A DNA stretch of 64,000 nucleotides, taken from NCBI GenBank assembly GCA_964057225.1, contig OZ059900.1:5900501-5964500 (forward strand), written 5' to 3'. Positions 25,575 through 35,682 of this stretch are shown here, piece after piece; positions within the stretch are counted from its first letter, which is position 1; each line of letters begins with the position of its first letter. Made by a program: the position numbers and the translations under genes. Under the pieces are notes generated by a model that saw nothing but the letters and a program-made list of their open reading frames with translations, was not told the origin of the DNA and searched no databases. The DNA comes from Auanema rhodensis. Taxonomy: Eukaryota; Nematoda; Chromadorea; Rhabditida; Rhabditidae.

Positions 25575-26544
25575 ATCGAAATATAGTACGTTCGTTGTTC
25601 TTCAATGAACTGTGAGAATGATATATATAATTCAAGGTTTTGTTTATTGTACTATATCACCATCGGACCTGATTAGTATTTCAAAACAATTGCAATCTAA
25701 TTCATTGTATATCTTTTTCTTATGATGCACCCGTGATATTCATTTTATTTGCTAATCAGATGGAGTACAACTTTTCAAACAACTTTCAGGTACCTTCATT
25801 GAATGTGTGATTCTTTTCCTCAGAGTTTTTATAATTCAATGTCCGGGACGTCAGTTCCCAAACATTTGTCGAGGTCATTGTTCATTTGAACTCAAACTAT
25901 TTGCCAAAGTGTGCTAAAATGCCTGTGTCTCAAACCTCTGAACATTCTCTAGGATTTATTTTGTGACATAGTGTTTGTAACTTATTAGAACAAATATTCA
26001 TATATACATATATTTATATATTTATATACTTAGATGATATTATTCTTCTATAATTGTAATTCTATGTCGTTATAATATATAATGTATAAGTTGATTGTTT
26101 TCAGCACTTATTAATATAATATATGTATAATAATATCTGCTGTTTTGATGATTGTTGTTCAAAGATAAAGTTGTCGTTTATTTTCCCTAATTCTGCTTGT
26201 AATGTTTCATTTCTTTGAGATCTGTATGAGTATATACTTATCTCGATAGGAGAAGATAGCATGATGGTATTCTTTTATCTTTTTCGTGATCAAATACGAA
26301 CTATTTGATATTCGTACTATGTGAATTATAAAGTTCTGTATCAATATCTTATACAAGATTTATTGCTGGATGTATCATGTTCTTGGAACAAATTTTTTTG
26401 TATAGATTTCAAATAACAATATAGTTGATAAAGATTTATTACGAATGACTTGATCAAAAGCCAAACGATCAACAGTGGTCTTATCTACTACAAAAAGGCG
26501 AAAGTATGAGTTCGAGTAAAATTGTGAAGTTTTCAGTACGTTTT
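25575..26544. other. Intergenic region between convergent ILRUN and light-chain genes
   Basis: AT-rich with no coding features; expected to hold both 3' UTRs. A minus-strand AATAAA at 26435-26440 lies 125 nt beyond the light-chain stop. TATA-rich runs at 25990-26120. Confidence 0.6.
26435..26440 (-). terminator. Candidate polyadenylation signal, left light-chain gene
   Basis: AATAAA read on the minus strand, 125 nt downstream of the stop codon. It lies outside the duplicated arm, so the two light-chain genes would have different 3' UTRs. Confidence 0.45.
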
Positions 26545-26564
26545 ATTGGATTGAGGGAAAAGAT

Positions 26565-27263
26565 TTAAGCACTGGCGAGCTCATCTTGAGCACCAGTGGT
26601 GATGACATGAGCGAAAGCCTTGTAGTCGATTTGTCCATCAGCAATAGGTGGCTTACCCTAATAACACGAAATTAGAAAATACTATTCAGAATTAGAAAAT
26701 TTACCTTGTACATGGCCTTGATCTCGTCTTCATCAAGAGGTTCTCCTCTCTTGTTCTTGAGGATCTTAAGAAGTTCCTCCTCAGAGATCTTTCCACAGTC
26801 CTTCTTGTCGAACATAGCGAAAGCTCCAATGATGGTGGCCTCTGGGTCAGTTCCTGCAAAGTATGTTCTTCAGATTTGTTCAAAAGTTTGAAATTATACC
26901 GGTGAGTCTTTCTCCGAACAAGGTAAGGAAGACGGTGAAGTTGATTGGTCCTGGAGCTTCCTTGATCATGTCCTCGATTTGCTTATCAGAAGCAATTTGT
27001 CCCATGGAAGCATAGAGATCCTTGAGATCGGACTAAACACAAAAAGTTCAAAAAAGAAACAAATTTCAAATGTTTTACCTTGTCGATGATACCATCCTTG
27101 TTTTGGTCCATGATTCCGAAGGCCTCCTTGAATTCCTGGATGGTCTTCTGGTCGAACTGAGCGGCCTCAGATCCAGATCTCTTCTTGGATGCCTTCTTCT
27201 TAACAGCCTTGGACTAAAAGCAAAAGTTTGTATAAAAGATTTTCATATAAGAAAACTCACCAT
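26565..27263 (-). CDS. mlc-1/mlc-2: Muscle myosin regulatory light chain (left copy)
   Basis: Five exons (27263-27261, 27213-27079, 27032-26900, 26853-26705, 26657-26565) encode 170 residues, the length of C. elegans MLC-1/MLC-2. A basic Ser-containing N-terminus ([16 protein letters not shown]) is followed by EF-hands; the first keeps a full metal loop ([13 protein letters not shown], residues 36-48), as in other regulatory light chains, and later hands are degenerate. It binds the neck of muscle myosin heavy chain and tunes contraction. Coding exon 1 is only the ATG, directly followed by GTGAGT. An acceptor (TTTTCCAG) ends at 27293, 29 nt before ATG. It is transcribed away from an identical-looking copy at 30298. 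I cannot say which copy corresponds to which C. elegans gene. Confidence 0.97.
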
Positions 27264-27378
27264 GGTTTATTGGAGTAAGACTGAGAACTAGTCTGGAAAA
27301 AGAAAAATTAATTCAAAAGTTGAATGAAAAATACAATTGGAAGAAGAAAATGGAAAAATTGAGCAAAAGTTAGGCAGC

Positions 27379-27420
27379 CGACATCGCCAAGAGCCAACGA
27401 AACTATGAGTGTCGACATCG
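27379..27420 (-). promoter_or_regulatory. Paired CGATGTCG motifs in light-chain promoter (left)
   Basis: CGATGTCG occurs twice with 34-nt spacing in the conserved upstream part of the arm (27413-27420 and 27379-27386), within the most GC-rich part of the promoter. The repeat inside a short non-coding region suggests a bound element; no known factor is assigned. It is present identically in the other arm. Confidence 0.35.
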
Positions 27421-27796
27421 GAGGTGGGTGGTGGGAGGAGGAGAAGAAAGAGGGATAGAAGTGAAGGATAATGAAGATTTCAAAGAAAAACGAGAGGTAT
27501 TGAGAGAAAAATTTATTAAATAGTGAGAAGATTGCAGAGAGACAACAGAAGAAGATATAGCGCGCTCAAGTGAGCAGAAGTTGAAGCACAGTGTAACAGC
27601 TTCTCCACCGTCCTTTTAGTATCTCTCTCTCTCTTTATCTTCTGTGCTCCCTGATTATATCTGCCTCAATGTTTCTTTCATTATCTGTTTCTCTCACTTT
27701 TCTTCATACTCTGTACTATATCTACTTATTCCAATAACCGGAACTCGCAAATAAATTGAAGAAAATCCGATAAGACACTGTGCATCATGAAGAGGA

Positions 27797-29764
27797 CGAA
27801 AATAACGAAGATATGTCTGCTTCACAATTCAGGACAGTTATTCAAAAAATCTCACTGCAACACATGAAACAGAGATAAGAGCTCAAACTCTTCATCTTTT
27901 CTTTTTATTCTTTTCTCTCACTCTCAAATTCCAACTACGCACGCTGGACCTCCCATATTACGTTATAGCTAGAAGCACTTGATGAGGATCAAAACACCAA
28001 GAAGTGTTGTACTATTGCTCTTGAAGTTCACGACAATCTGCAAAAAGGCATTCCTATAAAATGCAAATCCTTATAATGAGAAAGACTTCAAAACCTTATA
28101 ATATATTTGCTTTTTATGTTCAACGCAATAAATTTTAGAGTTGTTCTCGGAACAGAAAAAAAGAGTAGTTGAAGTGGGTTCGCACGTTAAACTGGTGAAA
28201 TTTATTTTAGAGACAAATCGTATTTAAAGAATTATACAAAAGTACGAAAAAAGGAAAATAACAGAAACATAAGAAAAACTAGAAGCTTGAGGATTGAAAA
28301 AATATTGTTCGAAGAGCTATAAAAATAAAAATCAAGAATACATATTAAACCTATTGATATTCTTGAATAGTTTTTTCAAAAGTTTCCAAAAAATAATATT
28401 TTAACATATGTTATTAGAATAGTAGTAGAATATACAATAAGAGTCAGAAAAAACTGTTCAGCAGGAAGAAAATGAAATGAAAAAAAACTATGTTGAACAA
28501 GTTTGTTAAGAGGCAAACGGCATTACGATGAGAGTAGGATGCCTTGGAAAAAGGTTTGGAAGCCTGAACTTCTGTCGACCAATACTATATACCGTTGCAA
28601 ATATTGGAAACTTAGACAATCAGAAAAAACACATGAGTATTGAAATAGAAGAAGCATACAGAGATATAAACTACACTAGGAAATAGTTCAGGAAACAGAT
28701 AGCAGTTCTTTGAAAATGAGATAAACGCGAGGATCAGAAAAAAACATTAGAGAAGAGATACTATACAACTAGATGGTTTTCCCAAATTTCGTTGTGTAAA
28801 GTTTTTGAGATATTCGATTGAATATCTTCAAGACTAAGCGGCAGCTGGGACATGGCATCGAATGTAGTGTAATAAGCCAGAACATTGTTATCGAGGGATA
28901 TATGAGATAGCAGATGTAAGGAAAAAGAAAAGCAAAATAGATAAAGCTTAGTTAGAATATGAAAAGAACGTGATTCCAAAGAGAACAATAGTGAGAGGAA
29001 GTGATATCAGAACGAAGATAAAACGAGAGAAAGAAACATATGTTACACTAAAGTGAATAATAGTAGAGAGATTAGTAAAATTTATAAAATACAGCACAAG
29101 TTGATAGAAAATGTAAATAACTGTATCTCTGGTAACAAATTCATTTGGTTATTTTAACGGAAAGTACAAACTTCTAGATGAAAATTGAAATAAATTCAAA
29201 CGAACCTTTGTTCATCTTTTCGTTTTTCATTGCAATTCTTCTTCCCGTAACATTAAACTTCATCATATCTCAGCGATTTATAGATTATGCTTATGTATTC
29301 CAGTAAAAGCCTTTTATACTTAGCATCAGTTTCAACATTAAAGTCATCCAGGTACCAAGTCCCATATCTCTTGACTTTTTTAAGATTTTGTTAAAACGCT
29401 GTTACATAACCGATATTCGTTGAACAGAAAACCGATTGGCATTCAGGCGTTATGTGAAGATTCACCGTCATGTGGCTCTCACTTTGGCACAGCTGCTTCA
29501 CATTTTCAACTGAAAATCATGTTCCACATTTCTTCTCACCATTTCACTTTCTTCATTTTCATACTCCAAATGTTCTGAGTAAAAGTTTACCATTTATCCT
29601 TCAGATTTTGTTTTTCGTAATATAATTTTCTTTCTTTTGGACAATTTTTTGGAAAAAATTTTGAAAGACTTTGGTATTCGTTCAAATTATAAAATCGGAT
29701 ACGCATTATTTAACTCTGGAAACTATTAGTTTTCGTTATGAGATTTCAAATTCTCCAATATGTC
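27797..29764. other. Unique spacer between divergent light-chain genes
   Basis: About 2.0 kb of non-repeated AT-rich DNA between the arms. No gene seen. With the ~500-nt conserved upstream segments it forms the roughly 3.0-kb interval between the two start codons and probably holds shared muscle enhancers. Confidence 0.6.
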
Positions 29765-30140
29765 TCCTCTTCATGATGCACAGTGTCTGATCACGGTTTC
29801 TTCAATTTATTTGCGAGTTCCGGTTATTGGAATAAGTAGATATAGTACAGAGTATGAAGAAAAGTGAGAGAAACAGATAATGAAAGAAACATTGAGGCAG
29901 ATATAATCAGAGAGCACAGAAGATAAAGAGAGAGAGAGATACTAAAAGGACGGTGGAGAAGCTGTTACACTGTGCTTCAACTTCTGCTCACTTGAGCGCG
30001 CTATATCTTCTTCTGTTGTCTCTCTGCAATCTTCTCACTATTTAATAAATTTTTCTCTCAATACCTCTCGTTTTTCTTTGAAATCTTCATTATCCTTCAC
30101 TTCTATCCCTCTTTCTTCTCCTCCTCCCACCACCCACCTC

Positions 30141-30182
30141 CGATGTCGACACTCATAGTTTCGTTGGCTCTTGGCGATGTCG
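30141..30182 (+). promoter_or_regulatory. Paired CGATGTCG motifs in light-chain promoter (right)
   Basis: Copies at 30141-30148 and 30175-30182, about 115-160 nt before the ATG at 30298. Mirror image of the left-arm pair. Confidence 0.35.
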
Positions 30183-30297
30183 GCTGCCTAACTTTTGCTC
30201 AATTTTTCCATTTTCTTCTTCCAATTGTATTTTTCATTCAACTTTTGAATTAATTTTTCTTTTTCCAGACTAGTTCTCAGTCTTACTCCAATAAACC

Positions 30298-30996
30298 ATG
30301 GTGAGTTTTCTTATATGAAAATCTTTTATACAAACTTTTGCTTTTAGTCCAAGGCTGTTAAGAAGAAGGCATCCAAGAAGAGATCTGGATCTGAGGCCGC
30401 TCAGTTCGACCAGAAGACCATCCAGGAATTCAAGGAGGCCTTCGGAATCATGGACCAAAACAAGGATGGTATCATCGACAAGGTAAAACATTTGAAATTT
30501 GTTTCTTTTTTGAACTTTTTGTGTTTAGTCCGATCTCAAGGATCTCTATGCTTCCATGGGACAAATTGCTTCTGATAAGCAAATCGAGGACATGATCAAG
30601 GAAGCTCCAGGACCAATCAACTTCACCGTCTTCCTTACCTTGTTCGGAGAAAGACTCACCGGTATAATTTCAAACTTTTGAACAAATCTGAAGAACATAC
30701 TTTGCAGGAACTGACCCAGAGGCCACCATCATTGGAGCTTTCGCTATGTTCGACAAGAAGGACTGTGGAAAGATCTCTGAGGAGGAACTTCTTAAGATCC
30801 TCAAGAACAAGAGAGGAGAACCTCTTGATGAAGACGAGATCAAGGCCATGTACAAGGTAAATTTTCTAATTCTGAATAGTATTTTCTAATTTCGTGTTAT
30901 TAGGGTAAGCCACCTATTGCTGATGGACAAATCGACTACAAGGCTTTCGCTCATGTCATCACCACTGGTGCTCAAGATGAGCTCGCCAGTGCTTAA
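30298..30996 (+). CDS. mlc-1/mlc-2: Muscle myosin regulatory light chain (right copy)
   Basis: Five exons (30298-30300, 30348-30482, 30529-30661, 30708-30856, 30904-30996), 170 residues. Its sequence is, as far as I can see, the same as the left copy in exons and introns. Signature segments include [37 protein letters not shown] and [11 protein letters not shown] at the C-terminus. Role as for the partner copy: regulatory light chain of body-wall-type muscle myosin. The leader acceptor TTTTCCAG ends at 30268. Downstream sequence diverges from the partner within ~20 nt of the stop; AATAAA is at 31168-31173. The perfect match argues for recent duplication or ongoing gene conversion. Assembly duplication is unlikely because the flanks differ. 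Confidence 0.97.
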
Positions 30997-31167
30997 ATCT
31001 TTTCCCCAAATCCAAAAAAATTCTTTCCTTATTCTCAAATCCTCAAAAATCATTGTATAATTCTATACTTTTTTTATTGTTAACTAACGTCCCTTCATAC
31101 ATTCGCCAAGATAATACTCTCGATGGCCATACAAAATGTCATAGCAGTTGTCTTTATGAAGAGTCGT

Positions 31168-31173
31168 AATAAA
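31168..31173 (+). terminator. Polyadenylation signal, right light-chain gene
   Basis: AATAAA 172 nt after the stop codon at 30994-30996. Confidence 0.55.
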
Positions 31174-31438
31174 AGACTTCTTATTATAATATGGTTTTTG
31201 TTTTATTTCTATTTTTGATCTCTAAAGTCAATTGAATAAGGTTGGCAAAGACGCTTGAAGTGATCCAGTTGCTTATTTTGAAGTGGTTGGAGAAGAAACG
31301 TTTAGCGATATTTGTGTAGGCGATCCTCTATCTTTACGTTTTTTCATCATTCGTTTCTTGGAAATAGAGGATAAAGGTAGAGTGGCAGAGATGAGAGTAG
31401 TATGGAGACATATGCCAAATTGTAGAGATGACGACAAC

Positions 31439-31454
31439 CACGTGGCGTCAGCTG
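31439..31454. promoter_or_regulatory. Tight E-box pair flanking a CRE-like half site
   Basis: CACGTG (31439-31444) and CAGCTG (31449-31454) lie four nt apart, with GCGTCA overlapping between them (CACGTGGCGTCAGCTG). CAGCTG is the MyoD-class E-box form; this cluster is ~440 nt past a muscle gene. Function is inferred only from the motifs. Confidence 0.3.
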
Positions 31455-34400
31455 CCGCTTCTGCTCATTGAACGCATCTTGAGCTTACTTCTCTCTCGCC
31501 TATGAACAGAGCAAACGGCTTTTATTAAATGGAATCTCAGATAAGAAGGGATAGAACGCTGAATCGATAAAGCAGCGGAAAGATCTTTCAAGAAATGATC
31601 GCTAACGAATAGTAATATATGGATTTTTATTTTGAACTGAATTATGAAATATAAGTGTAGTGTAGGAATATAGTATGATCAAGATATTAGAGGTATTATT
31701 GACAATTTGTTCACAAACTACAAGTTTTTCAATAACCATAATACTAATCGTTGAATCAGATTCGAATCATTTTTTTGCTTGCAAACATTAAATGAATGTG
31801 TATGATGATATTGGAATTTCATGTGTTTTGTAACTCTTCAATTGTGATTTACGTATTATCTTAAAGCTTTACTGTTGATAAACATGTTTTCACGTGTGCA
31901 TATCACATTTATTTACAAAGTAAAGCAAAAACTATTTTTCTGGAATTTTTCTTCTGATTTATTGAATACGAAATAAGTTGGCCATGTTGATCGTTTTGTT
32001 TTGTTCGAACAAACTATTTTCTTTGTGATTTTTTAAATTTTCTTCACTTGTTTCAATAGGGTTCAACCAACAATTTCTACCAATATTATCAAAATATCTA
32101 ATGTTCGTTTATTTTCTTTGTCTCTATTTCAATCTTTCGTTTTTTTTTTGAAACTTTTGCATTTATGTTAAACCACATCAAGAAACAACTAATTTAAATT
32201 TAGTGAAGACATTAAAGAGAAAAAAAGAAATGAAAATTGATGAACATGATAGAAAAACTCATAAGAATAGTAATAAATATTTACTTATATGACTACCCAA
32301 GCTAATTAGAAGAAAAAGTTACTTGTTCTTACTCATTCATCTAATTATTACAATGCTCACAAACTTTCAAATAAATAGCTTTGAGATGCTAATGTGCTAT
32401 TAACTATTATGTTCTACTAATGTTCTTAGTTATTGAAAATGTGTTACTAGTTGTACTTTATATGCTAATATTGAAGAAATTTCAAATTGTTATTAGTTTT
32501 TGTCTTTATGTGTACTCATTATTTTTGAAAAAAAAATCAATAGTCACTAAAGCCTAAGCACTCTTCAATCGTGTGCTCCAAGGTTATTGGGATATTTGAG
32601 CTTTGTTTAGCAGCATTAAGCAACGTTCAATACATGATAGAATTCATATAATGCTAATGGAATATTTGCTTATCCTTAAACTTATGCTAGGACCACACAT
32701 CACGAATTTATACTATTTCAAGTGTTAATACTTTGAGCTTGAATTCCTACAATTGATCTGATCGTCGACGAGGAATTCAAAAAGAAAAGCCGGTTGAAAT
32801 ATCAGAACGAGATCTTTGACGGTCGGTCTACCGAGCATTGCTCCTTTGCCCTAGTATTTTGTGAAGAACAGGATAACAGCACCAAGGCGATATTCACAAA
32901 AAAAATTCAGTTGAGAAATGTGAAAAGAGATAAAAAAAACGTTGCCGACTGATATAATGACTGTTGAGAGAGGCAGACAAGCGGAGAGGATATCTTCCGT
33001 TTTCCTCTTCTTCATATCTCTATTTGCTCGATTCAGTCGGCACTGTCGCCGATTTGTTTAGCCAACTGTTAAATGCAAGGGCAAGAAAATGAAACGAAGT
33101 ATTATTTTTCTTCTGGTTGACTTATTCTTCCCGAAATCTCACAGGGATTTTCATATATTACGGCTAATATCTTTGATGTTTCAACTGTTTGTTTCTAAGA
33201 TTAAGTAAAAAATGTTGTTGATGAATATTTAGAAGAATTTAAGCAGTATGTAATGTTATATAATGTGTTTTTCTTTGATAACACAACTAAAAAAAACAGT
33301 TCTGTTTGATTTTTTTACTAACACAAGCAATATTTCACAACATGTCGTCTAACGATAGAATAAGAATTAAGAGAAATGTTATTGGAGGGATCAAAAGCAT
33401 TTTTATTTGGGATGTTTTGTGGAATAGAAACTAATTTTTCCTCAATATTGCGCAAAAACATTGAAAGTCGTACTTGGAAAGCAATTGGAGTACAGAGAGA
33501 CGAACAACATTAGGTTAAATATCACGACACAACTCAAATCATCATATGGAATTCATAAAATTCAAAACTACATATGATATTTGATGAAGCGTAAGCATAA
33601 CTGTTATTAACTAAACGAAATGGTTTTTATGTTTAAAGAGCTATGAGATCTTTAACACTTTTTATAAGAAAACCTGATTTGTCAGCTGTTCAGTCATAAT
33701 AAAATACTTTAAATAGGATAGAATATAGTATTATAAAAATACATTGGAGGTTCCTGAATTAAGTTTCACCTAATTAGGAAAATAAATGCAAACTTGCGGG
33801 AAAAGAAAGAAGATCTGAGTACTGAGACTCTATTACCTACTCTAGATATATCTATATGAGATCAAATAGAGTACAATAAGGAGGAATGAGAGTTGATGAC
33901 GTTAATGATGACGATGACGACCGGAATCACAATCTGAATAGTAATTCACAACGTACTAGTTGATCAGATTAGGGCTTAGAATAAACTCTGGAAAATTGAC
34001 TTAGGAAATGAGAAATTATAGAGAAATTATAGAAAATTTCCAATAAAGAATTATTGGATGCTTATGACAACAGAAGCATCGAATCAGTTGTATTTTGAAA
34101 TTATGGAACTTGCTAATGCTCATCTCATGTTTTTTTCACAACCCAAATTGATTGACAATGCCTGTACTTATTTTAATTTGATTTGTGAAAAGAAAAGGCA
34201 AATAGCTCATTCTCAAAATTTCTGAGGTAATTGCAAAGCTCTAAACAATTTTTTAGCTTTATGTTTTTTTTTGTATGAGATCAGCTGGAGTACTCTTTCT
34301 AGTTTTTGCGCAATATTGAGGGAGTTTTCTGAAATAGTTTGGGATTATCAATCGATAATGAAAAAAATGCTTTTGATTAGGTTGAAAATTTTTGATTTGA

Positions 34401-34519
34401 CGAGTTGAAGTAAAATTTGCTCAAAAGCCAACGAAGCTACAGTAGATACGTAATTTAGCATGAAAAAAATATTTGAAGCTGGTTATGCAAACTATGCATA
34501 TGATAAGACTAAAAGGATT

Positions 34520-35682
34520 CTAATATCCATAACCTTCACCCAGGACCATTCCTTCAGAAGGAGTAGCACTAGCAACTCCTTGATAAGAGTTGTTGGCGGA
34601 GCTAACTGCAAAAAATTTAAAACGATTAGCATCTTTATCTTTTGTATCTTACCTGGAGCACTTTGCTCAAATGTTTGTTGAACCCCGTTAGATTCGAACT
34701 TTTCGATTCCTACTTCGAGCATGAAAGCAGCATAGCGACGATATGCGAACACTGCTGCTCCACCCTAAGAATAAAATAAAATCTTTTTTCTAATAATAAT
34801 AAGATCTTACCCATGCGAAAGTGGCAAACATAGCTATCAGGACACCAAACTTAACATACTTGAGATTGGCATTCTCATCTATGCTTCCATCAATTTTAGT
34901 CCAGAATGCAAAAAATGCAATTAAATGAATTCCAGCGAAACATACTGAAAAACCAATGTTCATAAAGAATTTCACTAATTTCTCATTACATGTCACAGCT
35001 AAATCAGTATTGATCATTCGCTTACGAGTAGGCACGGAGCTCTCGTTATCGAAACGAACATCAATATAGATTACAACTGCAGCTCCGATCATGGCGAAGA
35101 ACCCAAGTGCTGAGGCAAACGAACAAGTAGTAGCACTTCCGCCGTATAAGCATATCTGAAAAATTTGAAAAGCATTGCAACTTTACATTTGCATGATATA
35201 CCTGATGATGTACGCTGCCGCTCGCCTTATGATAGGCTCCAGTAGTAACAACGTACCATAAGCAAGCTCCGAATATCTAGAAGAAATGCTATCGAAGATT
35301 TATTTCAATATTTATACAACTTTTCGATGAAATATTCAAAATTTTCTTTTAAATATTATACCAGTAATTATGCATTTTCATTATTCTTCAGAACAAATTT
35401 GCATTTTTTATGCAAATAAGCTATTGATGTAATAGTATATATTACAGAGTTTGTCACATACGACTTAATGGATCAGCAAAACAAGTAGTGCTCACTATGA
35501 ATAATTAATTTTCATATTTTTTTATAAATTTGAATCTTATATACTATTAAATAAAAAAATATATATATTTATATACAACTCACCAAACATATGCTTTTCA
35601 GGATGGTAGCAGGCCGTCGGAGAAACGCAGCAATGTCAAAATGCCTTCCGGCCATTTGAAGGAGATTAGTTGCTTGTTCCAT
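34520..35682 (-). CDS. sng-1: Synaptogyrin (synaptic-vesicle MARVEL protein)
   Basis: Five exons (35682-35584, 35276-35202, 35155-34811, 34764-34653, 34605-34520) give 238 residues, close to human SYNGR1 (233). Four hydrophobic segments lie at about 26-50, 69-92, 117-143 and 161-182. Family landmarks include the first luminal loop with paired cysteines (residues 60 and 69, then SFASALGFFAMIGAAVV) and the fourth segment (FAWGGAAVFAYRRY). The cytoplasmic tail is Gly/Tyr-rich and ends GEGYGY, like other synaptogyrins. Known role: integral synaptic-vesicle protein modulating vesicle cycling. A TTTTAG acceptor ends at 35694, 11 nt before ATG. C. elegans has a single synaptogyrin, sng-1. Confidence 0.92.

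Larger units (their letters stand above)
26545..27796 (-). repeat. Left arm of light-chain inverted duplication
   Basis: Reverse complement of 29765-31016 (paired positions sum to 57561). It covers the 699-nt gene with all introns, the leader and about 500 nt of upstream DNA. I saw no mismatch in the gene, one C/T change upstream near 27650, a short mismatched cluster near 27755-27765, and three mismatches in the last ~15 nt on the 3' side. Similarity ends abruptly at 27796. Confidence 0.95.
29765..31016 (+). repeat. Right arm of light-chain inverted duplication
   Basis: Mirror of 26545-27796. Together they make a pair of ~1.25-kb arms around a ~2.0-kb spacer. Identity includes introns and promoter, which is more than coding constraint requires. 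Confidence 0.95.
31017..34519. other. Intergenic region between convergent light-chain and synaptogyrin genes
   Basis: Contains the light-chain AATAAA (31168-31173), a GC-richer patch at 31280-31520 with two E-boxes, and a 9-bp inverted repeat (32944-32952 with 33033-33041) bracketing another GC-richer patch. A (GAT)-like acidic-codon run is at 33895-33920. No gene recognised. Confidence 0.55.
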
